In this document: positions 17,082 through 26,482 of the stretch, piece by piece
Position numbering within the stretch: position 1 is the stretch's first letter
How the letters are laid out: each line of letters begins with the position of its first letter
Program-made: the position numbers and the translations under genes
Notes under the pieces: model-generated
What the model saw: the letters and a program-made list of their open reading frames with translations, nothing else
Database searches by the model: none
What the model was told of the DNA's origin: nothing
Virus record (IMG/VR): IMGVR_UViG_3300044845_000879
Coordinates: 1 to 59,581 of that record
Direction: 5' to 3' (one strand)
DNA: 59,581 nucleotides
Origin: a virus

Positions 17082-17570
17082 TTACTTCTCATTAAACAAT
17101 AACAATAAAAAATTTTTCCATGTCTCAACGTCATTTTCATTTCTACCTATATTTGCAGAATAACAAGTTAAAACTACATTATTTTTTGTATACCCTTTAT
17201 TTCTATCTATTCTGTCTAATGATGGTTGTTGTGGATGTTTTGAACAATTTGAGGGTATTAATGGGACATTAAACCAATAACATAGTCCATTTTGTTTTTC
17301 ATACATTTCATTAATATCTTTAACAGTTAAAGTATGTTCTTCATTTCTTTTACTATCGTTTATTAATGTATTTTGCCATAATCTAACTCGTCTTTCTTTT
17401 TGTTTAATCCCTTCAGATTTTCTGAAATCTAAATTTTTTCTTTTTTCTCTTTTATATTCTCTAGTTATGTTTAAAGTACATTCTTTACATTTTAATGCTC
17501 TTTGTGATTTATAAAAATCTTCCTCAGTTTTTGTTTCTCCGCAAATTTTACATGTTTTTTGTATTCCCAT
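17082..17570 (-). CDS. HNH endonuclease, free-standing homing type
   Basis: This 162-residue protein opens with a zinc knuckle (Cys7-x2-Cys10, Cys28-x2-Cys31). The HNH core at about 100-145 includes GLCYWFNVPLIPSN, PSLDRIDRNKGYTKNNVVLTC and NIGR. Such genes usually move by cutting uninfected alleles. The ATG at 17570 was chosen because the TATTTATA octamer lies three bases before it; the in-frame ATG at 17603 would put the octamer inside the gene. It sits alone after a terminator, which fits an insertion. Confidence 0.85.
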   Translation of the reverse strand: MGIQKTCKICGETKTEEDFYKSQRALKCKECTLNITREYKREKRKNLDFRKSEGIKQKERRVRLWQNTLINDSKRNEEHTLTVKDINEMYEKQNGLCYWFNVPLIPSNCSKHPQQPSLDRIDRNKGYTKNNVVLTCYSANIGRNENDVETWKNFLLLLFNEK

Positions 17571-17573
17571 AGA

Positions 17574-17581
17574 TATAAATA
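17574..17581 (-). promoter_or_regulatory. TATTTATA octamer before the HNH gene
   Basis: TATAAATA on the plus strand reads TATTTATA in the sense of the HNH gene, with only three bases before its ATG. If it is a -10 element, the transcript would have almost no leader. Confidence 0.45.
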
Positions 17582-17603
17582 TATGGATATAATTAAAGTG
17601 CAT

Positions 17604-17633
17604 AAAAAAAGGTTAAATATTTAACCTTTTTTT
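17604..17633 (-). terminator. Rho-independent terminator
   Basis: The symmetrical hairpin GGTTAAATATTTAACC is flanked by A and T runs of seven. It lies just after the stop codon of the gene at 17639 (read on the minus strand) and separates it from the HNH gene. Confidence 0.85.
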
Positions 17634-17638
17634 ATGTA

Positions 17639-18106
17639 TTAACAATAAGCTCCTGAACAATGTTTTTTACCGTCCAACCCTTTAATTTTTCCTTTACAAA
17701 CTTGAACGGCGTGACCATTACTATATGCACTAGGGTAGACATCGTACTTAGCCTTTGCGGACGCTTTACCTCTAGCACATAAAGGTGTACCTGTTTTTTT
17801 TCTACCTTCAGTCATTTCTTCATAATCCACATATTGTGATTCCTTATCCATTTCATTTTTTAAGAAATCAAATACTTGGTCCATATTTGTTTTTGCTTCT
17901 GAGATGTGGTCATCAGCCCAATCATGACCATTTTGAATAATATCATCAATCATGTTAGGGTCCATTTCCATAATCATTTCAATTTGTCTTTTCATTTGCT
18001 TTAAATTAGAAAAGAACATATAGTTTGCATTTTCAACTTCTTGTTCAGATAATACTCTTGTAACTAATCTTGTGATATCTGATTCTGTTAATTTAACTGT
18101 TTTCAT
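17639..18106 (-). CDS. Phage protein with conserved Cys/Tyr C-terminal domain
   Basis: In this 155-residue protein, the first 100 residues are acidic and helical, opening MKTVKLTESDITRLVTRVL. The last 50 residues carry a basic motif with LCARGKASAKAKYDVYPSAY and paired Cys. This RxKAxxKYDVYPSAY type of segment recurs in proteins of T4-like and jumbo phages, with no role I can state. It overlaps the preceding gene by one base. Confidence 0.6.
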   Translation of the reverse strand: MKTVKLTESDITRLVTRVLSEQEVENANYMFFSNLKQMKRQIEMIMEMDPNMIDDIIQNGHDWADDHISEAKTNMDQVFDFLKNEMDKESQYVDYEEMTEGRKKTGTPLCARGKASAKAKYDVYPSAYSNGHAVQVCKGKIKGLDGKKHCSGAYC

Positions 18107-19626
18107 TATATTGTAGGATAATTTTGTTTTTTATTTACTATGTTAAAGGTTAATTGTTTCTTATAAGTATCTTTCTCACCAGAAGTATTCACTTGAATAT
18201 CAACATAATATTGATTAGGTATTTTATCTCTCATATCAAATATAAAGTAATACTCGTTTGGTGTTCTATTAATTGGAGTCCAATCTTGAACTAATACTTC
18301 AGTTGTTCCTTCTCTAACATAAACTCTATAGAATGCTGAAATATCTTGTAATAAAACTTGACCAGTGTATGCCTTTTTAATTGTAACCCCAACTTTTCTG
18401 ATATCTGAATTTAGTATTTTTTCATCTTGTAATATACCGTAAAAATTAAATCCATATATCTCAGGTTCTTTTGAAGTTGAACCTATGTGAATGCCAGCAC
18501 TATACTGTTGTAATGTAAATTGATTTGTAACATTTGGTAATGGCTGTCCATTAATTGTTAAACCTGACCATATATCGTAATATTGACATGGTGTTGGTGA
18601 ACCTGAAAACCCATTTGGAACGATTACCTCATAGATTCCCTTTGTTCTTAAACAAGTTGATAATGTTGCCATACCCGCAACCGCATCACCGTTTCGGTCT
18701 TCAATTCTAACAACAGGGTTTGAATCTAAGTTTTTATAGTCACCATTTTGATAAACATACAAATAGAGTTTGTTTTCTTGACTCTTCAAAAATAAAGTTC
18801 TATTGTCTTTAATTAAATCGTCATATGTTGTTTGAAGGAATGGTTGATAAAATGTTTGAGTATGTCTTGAAAAGAATGCAACACTATAACTGTCAGTTAA
18901 ACCTGTAATGTTTTCAATTTGTGGTAGATATGCAACACCCCAACCTGTAACTCCAGTTATTGTACCATTTAATATACCATTTATTTCATTGGTCATGTCC
19001 ATGTTAATATTTTCATTTCCAAGTTCAAAATGTTGTCTTGCAACAATAGTCAGACCTGAGAAATTTACGGAACCTTCATTTTTGTTATCATATACACCTG
19101 GTTGAGACCAAGTGTCAAGAGTAGTAGTTTGGTACCAATTTGATGGTCGAGTTGAGAACGCTCTACTATCAACATAAGTAATTGGTGTAGAACCACCATT
19201 AGGACTATTTTGATTAAGATTAGAATCGTTATAATCAAATCCAACACCTTCATCCCAATCTTGTGGGTTTCCTGTACTACCTGATGTTTTTGGTATTCTA
19301 AATAATATTAAATCAAATGAAGTTGCTCTTCTTCTTTCATTTGACATGAATGTGTTTAACAGTTCATTATCAAATGATGACGTATTTGTCATACTAAGAA
19401 CGTGAGTCATTCCTGTTGTACATCCTGTTGATATTACGCCTGACGTAATGTTTTCCCTCAATAATTCTAAATCCAAATTAAATAGTAATCTACTATAACC
19501 ATAATTTGGAACAATGAAATCAGATGAACCAAAATTTAACTCAATAATGGGGTTTCTACCAGTATTGACGTATGAGTTTGATTGAATGGTATTATTCTTA
19601 TCTACGTATGACCTTAAAATTGACAT
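18106..19626 (-). CDS. Large virion-type protein, likely tail or baseplate
   Basis: This 506-residue protein is rich in Asn, Thr, Ser, Tyr and beta-prone segments. It opens with a module containing DFIVPNYGYSRLLFNLDL and ends in Ig-like strands (VREGTTEVLVQDWTPINRTP, YYVDIQVNTSG). No enzymatic motif is seen. The composition, size and neighbours (a gp5-like OB-fold protein next door) suggest a structural tail or baseplate component; the family is not identified. Confidence 0.6.
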   Translation of the reverse strand: MSILRSYVDKNNTIQSNSYVNTGRNPIIELNFGSSDFIVPNYGYSRLLFNLDLELLRENITSGVISTGCTTGMTHVLSMTNTSSFDNELLNTFMSNERRRATSFDLILFRIPKTSGSTGNPQDWDEGVGFDYNDSNLNQNSPNGGSTPITYVDSRAFSTRPSNWYQTTTLDTWSQPGVYDNKNEGSVNFSGLTIVARQHFELGNENINMDMTNEINGILNGTITGVTGWGVAYLPQIENITGLTDSYSVAFFSRHTQTFYQPFLQTTYDDLIKDNRTLFLKSQENKLYLYVYQNGDYKNLDSNPVVRIEDRNGDAVAGMATLSTCLRTKGIYEVIVPNGFSGSPTPCQYYDIWSGLTINGQPLPNVTNQFTLQQYSAGIHIGSTSKEPEIYGFNFYGILQDEKILNSDIRKVGVTIKKAYTGQVLLQDISAFYRVYVREGTTEVLVQDWTPINRTPNEYYFIFDMRDKIPNQYYVDIQVNTSGEKDTYKKQLTFNIVNKKQNYPTI

Positions 19627-19637
19627 TAATTTTTATT

Positions 19638-19645
19638 TATAAATA
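19638..19645 (-). promoter_or_regulatory. TATTTATA octamer before 19626
   Basis: It reads TATTTATA in the sense of the minus-strand gene, 11 bases before its ATG. The overlapping sequence also contains the motif on the plus strand (19634-19641), making a near-palindrome. Confidence 0.45.
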
Positions 19646-21184
19646 TCAATTAAGTCGGATATTGTTATTAAGAATTTTTGTATACGCATTTTGAAGTTCA
19701 GTTAACATATCTGGAATGTTTGACCCATCTTGAGTTACCGATACTGGAGGTAATCCTGGATACGCGTGAGTGTGTGTGGTTAAGAATCTAACAATCATAT
19801 TAATTAACTCTAATAACTCTTCACCTCTAACTAAACTTGAAGTTTTTGGGGTTATTTCGTCAACAAATTGATCTAACGAAATACCATATAATGTATTATC
19901 AAAATTAATCTTACCTTTTCCAGGTATTGATGAGTTATGGGATAACAAGAATAAATAATCACTAGCTATTGCACCATAAGTTGTTGGGTCCGCATAATAT
20001 GCTGATTGAGGTACGGTAGTTGATGTTGTATTTAATGGAGTACCAACCATATCTTTGGCGTAAATTAAACCATAACCACCAACCCTAAGTGCTGGTTTTA
20101 ATTTTATTTGGTTGTAAATATCGGTTACGTTTTTTATTGACGCATCTGAATTTTCGGTTGTACCTGAAGTAGGTACAGATGATTTCATGATTGAGTAAGT
20201 TAAATTATTTGGTCTATAAAAAATTGGAAACTTATTGTTAGAATCTGTGAATAATTGAATTCCTGATTTTGTAACATTTGAATTATTACAAGTTTGAATA
20301 AAATTATTAATAAATGCTATAACTTCAGTTTTAGATAATAAACTAAATGATTCTGAGGCAATTAATGATTTTAAATTTTCTTTTACAACAGTATCGACTG
20401 TTAAGTTTTTAGAATTTGTAGATAAATCACTTTTTAATTTATACAGATAAACAGCACCTGCAAATTTTTCTTGAGTATTTTCAGGATTAGTTATAACCCA
20501 TTCAATTAAATAATTAACTTGAACCACAACTTCATTAAGTTGAGTTATTATTTTATCAGGTTGTTTTTGTTTTCTTAATCCAAATCTTGATAGTTGTAAA
20601 AATCCTCTTTTAGGGTTACCTACTGGTGGTATATTTGGTTCAAGAGATGAACCCCTAAATTTACCCGCCCTTAATAATACTTCATCTTGTTTTATAATTA
20701 AATCGGCACTACCACGGCCTAAAATACCATTATCCCCTGGTTCAGGGAATACTCCTCTGTGAACCGCTTGGTCTGTAAAAGTACCGTCTTGATTTTTTAA
20801 TGGTTTTGGTGCGGTTAATTGACTACCTGTTCCTGTAAATTTATTTCCACCAACATAGTACTCAAACTTTGTTGTTGTCGGACTTGAAAAAGTACTTTGT
20901 ATGTAATATTGATTTAAAAATTTAAAATCTTTATTAACATAAATTATCTGTGTTAATTCATCTATTAACGGAACTTGATACATAAAATACGGCATCAAAG
21001 GATTAAATACAAATGGGTCTCTTGCTGTCCATTTATCTTTTTCTTCGTTCCATATTGGGTCATTAATACTTTTTATAATATCATTGTAGTTGTCAATTAG
21101 TAACTTGGCTCTAATACGGCCCAACATCATCGGGTCTACATTATCAATTACTTGAGCTTGAAAAAATATTGAGTTATCTTCCAT
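19646..21184 (-). CDS. Baseplate hub/spike-like protein with OB-fold start
   Basis: This 512-residue protein begins QAQVIDNVDPMMLGRIRAKL, the pattern of the OB-fold at the N-terminus of T4 gp5 and VgrG-type spikes. Near the C-terminus THTHAYPGLPPVSV, followed by polar residues, resembles the spike neck of such proteins. No lysozyme domain is evident, unlike T4 gp5. The middle is long and unrecognised. It overlaps the small gene upstream by eleven bases. Assignment to the baseplate is moderately supported; the gp5 equivalence is tentative. Confidence 0.5.
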   Translation of the reverse strand: MEDNSIFFQAQVIDNVDPMMLGRIRAKLLIDNYNDIIKSINDPIWNEEKDKWTARDPFVFNPLMPYFMYQVPLIDELTQIIYVNKDFKFLNQYYIQSTFSSPTTTKFEYYVGGNKFTGTGSQLTAPKPLKNQDGTFTDQAVHRGVFPEPGDNGILGRGSADLIIKQDEVLLRAGKFRGSSLEPNIPPVGNPKRGFLQLSRFGLRKQKQPDKIITQLNEVVVQVNYLIEWVITNPENTQEKFAGAVYLYKLKSDLSTNSKNLTVDTVVKENLKSLIASESFSLLSKTEVIAFINNFIQTCNNSNVTKSGIQLFTDSNNKFPIFYRPNNLTYSIMKSSVPTSGTTENSDASIKNVTDIYNQIKLKPALRVGGYGLIYAKDMVGTPLNTTSTTVPQSAYYADPTTYGAIASDYLFLLSHNSSIPGKGKINFDNTLYGISLDQFVDEITPKTSSLVRGEELLELINMIVRFLTTHTHAYPGLPPVSVTQDGSNIPDMLTELQNAYTKILNNNIRLN

Positions 21185-21386
21185 TGGTTCTTGATTGATA
21201 TTCGTCTAATATTTTATTGTATAATTCTTCAACATTATCCAAATAAACGGTTAAATTAATTATGTTATTTTTAGTTAATTCAAAATCTGTGGTTAATTTA
21301 TCCATATCATCAATTAACTTACTATTAGGGACATTTTTTATATCACCTAAATCTTTTAGTATTTCGTCAAATTCTTCTTTTTTCAT
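21174..21386 (-). CDS. Small coiled-coil protein (70 residues)
   Basis: This is an acidic, fully helical protein with heptad-like Leu/Ile spacing. It is wedged between two large structural genes with overlaps at both ends (one base upstream, eleven downstream). The overlaps support translation. It may be a chaperone or minor component of the neighbouring structural proteins; no family recognised. Confidence 0.55.
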   Translation of the reverse strand: MKKEEFDEILKDLGDIKNVPNSKLIDDMDKLTTDFELTKNNIINLTVYLDNVEELYNKILDEYQSRTNGR

Positions 21387-23482
21387 TATCTATTTTTTAC
21401 AAAAACTCTAAATATACCAGGACCTGTAGTTATTACAACACCTTCTCCTTTACTGTTTTCTGCGGCTTCTTTATCCGCACCTTTATGTGTCATTAAATTA
21501 TAAATACCCATTAAATTTGGTGAACCATCAGGTAAAGTTCCTGTTGGAATACCAACCGACTGTAATAATTCAATTGTATTTATTGTCGATCTTTCAGGTG
21601 AAGTACCTGGTAAGAATTGTGTTAATAATAGTAAGGGCATTGGAATTGAACCATCTGACCTACCAAATATTGTTTTTAACAATAATAATATATCAGTTAT
21701 TAATGACTTACATTTTCTATAATCGTCGACTAATTGAGCTAATATTAAAAGAATATTAACTAATCTTAATATTATTGCGTATTTTTTTAATCTCGCAGAT
21801 TTTGAGATATCTGCAATTACTGAAGTAACAAGATTTAAAATATCTCTTTTTAAAATATCATACAAAGTTTTTAAAAAAATCGCACCTATTTTAGAAATAA
21901 CTTCAATATTAAAACTTCTAAACGCAACCAAAAAATCTGTTGAATTATTAACAATATTATTAACGCCACCAAGTGATGTATTACCTGATTGAACTATGTT
22001 ATTCGCCGAAGTTATATTTTGATTATAGTTGTTTTTAGCGTCACCCTCAACAACCTGTAATAAAGTAAAAATTGGTAATAACACTTTTGGACTAAGTATA
22101 GATGATGCAACCGCCAAAGGTATTTGATTTAATATTTCTTTATTTACCGCAACCTCTAAATTAAAGTTTGTTGGTAAAAAGGCTTGCCAATCAGGGTTTT
22201 GATATATGGTATCTAAAATACTACTCATAGCATTTACCTGTCCATCTAAATTTAATGTGTCTGATACATCTCTAAATCTACCCAATTCATCGATTAATGT
22301 CTCATAATCAACAGGTAATTTAACGTTTTCACAATCTTCAAATTCCATAACACCATTTTGAATGTTAGAGATCCTTATATCTATAGTTCTTAAATCAACT
22401 TCAGTTAATTCAAAGAAACTATCATCAACACCATCTAATTCCGCGACTTTTGAAATGCCACTAACATCTATTTCTCTTCTACTATCAAAACAAAGACCTA
22501 AAATCCTTTGAATAATTAATGAAAATTTAGTACCTTGTGATATTTCTTGAGCACTTAAATTAGAATTAATGCTTATAGCTCCCGAAATAATATTCACTAA
22601 AGATTCCGCAACATCAACACTATCTATTAATTTTATCGTGGAATAATAATCTTTTAAAAACTCACCTACTTTATTTACAGGCTCACCTTCCGTTACACCA
22701 GCAGTTGTTAAACTGTTCGCTGGTTTATTAATTAGAGCCACTCTGTAACAATCTTGATTAACACCATACTGATTTGTTGGAGAATAAGCAAAATCAAATA
22801 AATCTAATCCAGAAGTTCCTTGGTAATATTTACCATATTCTTGGTAGTATGAACGATTTAAATTTGAGTCCTCCATTCTAAGATTTAATTCCTTATTCAT
22901 CGGGTATGGTAATGGACCTGAATAAGGTCTAAAAACACCAGATGTAACATTAGGTTCTGGCTTTTCATACGAAATTTTACCTAACTTACTATCGACAGGT
23001 GTTTTTAATAATGAACCTAAATCTATAGATTGTACGGGTACATATATCCCTTCACCCGCAGGAAGTGTAGTTAGGGGATTTACCTGTAAATTTAGTTTAT
23101 CGTAACCATTAAATGTTTGTTCTTGAGAGCAACCTAATGCCTTTATTGCTGCATCACCGATTATTTGTTGAATTTGAGGCTCTATCTTTACAACGACTTC
23201 TAAAAGTTTTCTTTTTAAATAAACAAGAGAACTCAATCCGCTACCATTTGTAATATTAATTAATTCTAAAAGTTGGTTAAAAGAAGTTGGTTGGTCCCTT
23301 AAATATCTTTTTTGTTGATTTGATATCTTATCTAAAGATGTGTTTAAGCTTGCGGTAGATTGTGCAAATGAATTTCCTGCAGAACGTTTTAATTGTTTTT
23401 CTCCAGCAGAAATCTCCTTATAAGTTTTGATTGAGTTTATTTGGCTTTTAGCACTATCAAAACTCTGATTTAAATCCGCCAT
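21386..23482 (-). CDS. Large structural protein of the tail/baseplate region
   Basis: This 698-residue protein has a Ser/Gln-rich helical N-terminus (1-60), a long mixed centre and a hydrophobic helical region at about 540-625 (SARLKKYAIILRLVNILLIL is part of it). A short Gly/Pro-rich tail ends in a beta strand. The hydrophobic part may be buried in an oligomer or be membrane-active. It sits with the OB-fold protein in one transcription unit. No enzyme motif or named family seen. Confidence 0.55.
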   Translation of the reverse strand: MADLNQSFDSAKSQINSIKTYKEISAGEKQLKRSAGNSFAQSTASLNTSLDKISNQQKRYLRDQPTSFNQLLELINITNGSGLSSLVYLKRKLLEVVVKIEPQIQQIIGDAAIKALGCSQEQTFNGYDKLNLQVNPLTTLPAGEGIYVPVQSIDLGSLLKTPVDSKLGKISYEKPEPNVTSGVFRPYSGPLPYPMNKELNLRMEDSNLNRSYYQEYGKYYQGTSGLDLFDFAYSPTNQYGVNQDCYRVALINKPANSLTTAGVTEGEPVNKVGEFLKDYYSTIKLIDSVDVAESLVNIISGAISINSNLSAQEISQGTKFSLIIQRILGLCFDSRREIDVSGISKVAELDGVDDSFFELTEVDLRTIDIRISNIQNGVMEFEDCENVKLPVDYETLIDELGRFRDVSDTLNLDGQVNAMSSILDTIYQNPDWQAFLPTNFNLEVAVNKEILNQIPLAVASSILSPKVLLPIFTLLQVVEGDAKNNYNQNITSANNIVQSGNTSLGGVNNIVNNSTDFLVAFRSFNIEVISKIGAIFLKTLYDILKRDILNLVTSVIADISKSARLKKYAIILRLVNILLILAQLVDDYRKCKSLITDILLLLKTIFGRSDGSIPMPLLLLTQFLPGTSPERSTINTIELLQSVGIPTGTLPDGSPNLMGIYNLMTHKGADKEAAENSKGEGVVITTGPGIFRVFVKNR

Positions 23483-23487
23483 TATTA

Positions 23488-23856
23488 TTACCTCATTTTA
23501 TAAGTTTCTTCATCATTAGAAACATCCTTATCAATTAAATTTTGAATAAGGTCATCATCTAAATCTGCAAGAGAAAACGATTCGTTATTGTTGTTATTAG
23601 ATTTTTCCCAAATACTTGATTGTAATTTAGATAGACTAATTTTTTTCTCAACGCAATCATTTACAATTTTTTGTTGTTTTTCAATTACTGGACCAATAGT
23701 CATCATGTCATTAGGGTCTTTTAACATTGAAAGCATTTTATTTTGAATCCTAATTGCAGTTTGTCTTTGTTCTACAAGTTCATTATAGATTTCTTGCATT
23801 AAAGACAATATTGAATCTTTACTAAAATTAATTTCTTTACGTTGTGGTCTAGGCAT
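23488..23856 (-). CDS. Hypothetical helical protein next to gp55
   Basis: This 122-residue, mostly helical protein has an Asn run near residue 90 and an acidic C-terminus. It has its own octamer three bases before the ATG. It lies beside the gp55 sigma gene; the T4 late co-activator gp33 is of similar size, but I see no sequence likeness and do not make that assignment. Confidence 0.55.
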   Translation of the reverse strand: MPRPQRKEINFSKDSILSLMQEIYNELVEQRQTAIRIQNKMLSMLKDPNDMMTIGPVIEKQQKIVNDCVEKKISLSKLQSSIWEKSNNNNNESFSLADLDDDLIQNLIDKDVSNDEETYKMR

Positions 23857-23859
23857 ATC

Positions 23860-23867
23860 TATAAATA
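23860..23867 (-). promoter_or_regulatory. TATTTATA octamer before 23856
   Basis: It reads GTATTTATAGATATG in the sense direction: the octamer is three bases before the start codon. It lies in the 15-base gap after the gp55 gene. Confidence 0.45.
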
Positions 23868-23871
23868 CTTT

Positions 23872-24621
23872 TTAATCGGTTTTCATTTTACTTTGAATGA
23901 AAATATACAACTTTTTGAATCTTTTCATTGAGCTACGAATTTCTTTTGTACTTAAATTTGTCATTTCTCTTAAAGACAAAAGAATAATATTTTTATTAAA
24001 CTTATTATTATTAGCACCTGAGAATATGGATTCGTAATTATCGAATAAATCAATTAATGCGTATCCTAATTTTTTTTCATTATCATTTAAATTTTCCCCC
24101 TCAATAAAATCCTTTAATTCTTTTAGATATTCTGTAATTATAATACTAGTGTCAACTACGTCGTCATCAATACGATACATCATATCAGGTCTTTCCTCAA
24201 TACTTTCTGACATATCCTCATAAGAAACTTTTCTGTTAGTTTCTTTTTGGTCTTTTATTATTTGACCCATTAAGTAATTTTTACAAATAGTTCCAAAATA
24301 AGAATATGCTTTTTTTTCCTTTGAAGGTTTAAATTTGTCAACCTTGGTCATTAAGAATGAATGAGTATCACAATGGATTTCAGTAAAATCCATATCTTTA
24401 CGATATAACTTATATCGTCTAATAATAGATGATATCATCTTATCTAAAGGACCTCTTAAGAATTCGTTATATATTTTGTTCTTCTCTTCTGAAGTTTCTG
24501 CCAATAAAAAATTTCTTACTGCGGTCTCTTCTCTAACATCAAAATAATTTATATTTACCGTTTTCCTACCCCTTTTTTTAGATGAAACATCTTCTGTTGT
24601 TGCAGATAGAGTTTCTTGCAT
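23872..24621 (-). CDS. gp55: Late transcription sigma factor
   Basis: This 249-residue protein resembles T4/cyanophage gp55, the small sigma factor that redirects host RNA polymerase to late promoters. Diagnostic stretches are RRYKLYRKDMDFTEIH (68-83) and KAYSYFGTICKNYLMGQIIK (104-123), the conserved core-binding region. The C-terminal helical part with MTNLSTKEIRSSMKRFKK resembles a DNA-binding helix-turn-helix. It overlaps the upstream glycosyltransferase stop by one base. Its probable target is the sense-oriented TATTTATA octamer found before many virion genes. Confidence 0.82.
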   Translation of the reverse strand: MQETLSATTEDVSSKKRGRKTVNINYFDVREETAVRNFLLAETSEEKNKIYNEFLRGPLDKMISSIIRRYKLYRKDMDFTEIHCDTHSFLMTKVDKFKPSKEKKAYSYFGTICKNYLMGQIIKDQKETNRKVSYEDMSESIEERPDMMYRIDDDVVDTSIIITEYLKELKDFIEGENLNDNEKKLGYALIDLFDNYESIFSGANNNKFNKNIILLSLREMTNLSTKEIRSSMKRFKKLYIFIQSKMKTD

Positions 24622-25427
24622 TATCCATTTTCTGATTGATATTTTATGACCCTATCGTCAACAAAGAAAAATTCTTTTTTTGCAGTTTGAACCCAAAATT
24701 TAACTTCGTCTTCTAACATTTTGTTTTCACCAAACTTATAATTCCAAAAAATTGAACCTTCTCTCATGTTGGTGTGTTTATACCCAAGTCTAGGTATTGT
24801 CATAATTGATACAGAATTGTAGGTTAATCTTAATAAAAACTCATAAACAAACGTTAACTTGATTGAGGGTTTAAAACCTCCAAAGTCTTCAATAACTTGT
24901 TTTTTAATAACAGCGCCTGCTGTTTGGAAATTTTGATAGTCTTGTAAAGTTTCATTAGTTAAAAATCCCATTTCTTGACTAAAGTTTGCCGCAAAGGTTG
25001 CTTCATTGGTAAAACCGGCAAATAAACCTTTTTCGTCCGTTTCAACAACCACAGGTAAAAATACTTGAGTTTCAGGATATGAACCAATGTATTTTTTAAC
25101 ATTTTTAAACCATATTGACGAGTATTCATCATCAAATTCAAATAATGAAACCCAAATACCTTTTGCGTTTTTAACCCCAAAATTAACTTGTTCTGCATAA
25201 CTAGGTTCTTTATCCCATAATAATTTTGTAACATTTATATCTCCAAAATCATAACCATTTAAATGGTTAACTAATGATTCTTCAGATGTGTGTACAATTA
25301 TTAACTCTTCAATATCAACAGTTTGTGATTTAATTGAGGTTATTGCCTTTTCAAAATAGTCATTAAAATCTCTAGATTTTGATGATTTGATAGGTAGTAT
25401 GATTGATAGTGATAATTTTTCGTTCAT
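24621..25427 (-). CDS. Family 2 glycosyltransferase
   Basis: This 268-residue GT-A type protein has LSLSIILPIKSS at the N-terminus, an acidic metal-site region in SLFEFDDEYSS near residues 100-110, and a later GAVIKKQVIEDFGGF acceptor-side pattern. It transfers a sugar from a nucleotide donor to an unknown acceptor. The ATG at 25427, one base after the upstream stop, is preferred to the in-frame start at 25460, which overlaps the previous gene. Confidence 0.8.
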   Translation of the reverse strand: MNEKLSLSIILPIKSSKSRDFNDYFEKAITSIKSQTVDIEELIIVHTSEESLVNHLNGYDFGDINVTKLLWDKEPSYAEQVNFGVKNAKGIWVSLFEFDDEYSSIWFKNVKKYIGSYPETQVFLPVVVETDEKGLFAGFTNEATFAANFSQEMGFLTNETLQDYQNFQTAGAVIKKQVIEDFGGFKPSIKLTFVYEFLLRLTYNSVSIMTIPRLGYKHTNMREGSIFWNYKFGENKMLEDEVKFWVQTAKKEFFFVDDRVIKYQSENG

Positions 25428-25428
25428 A

Positions 25429-26481
25429 TTATTCTTCTGTTTTAGATATTTGTTGTTCAAACGACTCTGATCTTACGTTTAGGTAGTTTTCAAATAACGA
25501 AATTACCGTAGAGTCAAATTCTTGTTTATTAGTATAGTTTTCAACCGTTTTCTTCATGTTTTCATAAAGATCAGTCTTGATGTTATCTTCTAACCAATTT
25601 TGAATATAGTCAGCAATAAAATCACAAATCATTGTTTTGTTTGTTAACCAAACACCATTATCATCATTCATCCATTCAGGTTGAATATTTGGAGTTTTAC
25701 CAATAACAGGTACTCCTGATGCCATAGATTCTAATGGGAAGGTACCAAAACCACTCTCGTCATCAATCCAAACACTAACAAAACAATCTCTTAATGAGTT
25801 CGCAAATTCTTTTTCAGAAAGTCCTCTTAAGTCTCTAAATGTAAACCATCTATATTGTGGAAATTTTAAATAAAAAGTCTTGATAATGTTAATAGTATCT
25901 TCTTGATTTTTAGTGTGAACTCCAATGATTGGCATTGGTGGGACATTTTTCGGGTAAAAACTATCTGTAATTAAAGGTTTAATAATATCAAAACTTGATT
26001 GTCTCATAACCGTTTCAATATACTCCTGTTGTTTTGTTGTTGTTGTTAAACATTTAAAGAAACCATATTGAGCCCAATTTTGACCAGGTTGTAATGTTTC
26101 CACAATGTGATTATAGTTTTGGGTAAAAACTATTTTACCACAAGGTAAATTTTTAATTTGGTCCATCACGTACCCAAACAATTCAGGAACAACAATAAAA
26201 TCTTCAGGCGCAATTTCTAAATTTTGACCTTCAATTGCTCTGTGAGGAATTGACATGTATTCTTCATCAAGCCACGCAACAACACCAGCATATTCTTTTT
26301 TCTCGTGAAGAATTATAGGATTAAATCCCGCATCTAATAGCGATTTTGCCATTTGATAAATTAATCTAACAGAAGCTTTTGCATTACCTTTAGTATCTTG
26401 AATAAGAAAATAAATTCTTGATTTTCTATCTTTTAGGTTTTGAATCGACTGTTTTACTTTTTCGTTTAACGATGTATCCAT
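25429..26481 (-). CDS. GT-B glycosyltransferase
   Basis: This 350-residue protein resembles GT4-type retaining enzymes. The C-terminal donor domain carries DDESGFGTFPLESMASGVPVIG (from about 240), with the E-x(7-8)-E-type pair and the Gly-Val-Pro-Val motif. The N-terminal domain (RIYFLIQDTKGNAKASVRLI) is a Rossmann-like acceptor domain. It is transcribed with the following GT2 gene. Sugar and acceptor are unknown. Confidence 0.8.
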   Translation of the reverse strand: MDTSLNEKVKQSIQNLKDRKSRIYFLIQDTKGNAKASVRLIYQMAKSLLDAGFNPIILHEKKEYAGVVAWLDEEYMSIPHRAIEGQNLEIAPEDFIVVPELFGYVMDQIKNLPCGKIVFTQNYNHIVETLQPGQNWAQYGFFKCLTTTTKQQEYIETVMRQSSFDIIKPLITDSFYPKNVPPMPIIGVHTKNQEDTINIIKTFYLKFPQYRWFTFRDLRGLSEKEFANSLRDCFVSVWIDDESGFGTFPLESMASGVPVIGKTPNIQPEWMNDDNGVWLTNKTMICDFIADYIQNWLEDNIKTDLYENMKKTVENYTNKQEFDSTVISLFENYLNVRSESFEQQISKTEE

Positions 26482-26482
26482 A

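Noticed and set aside
23488-23856. Possible gp33 late co-activator next to gp55
   Set aside because: Only size and position fit; no sequence likeness to gp33 was seen.
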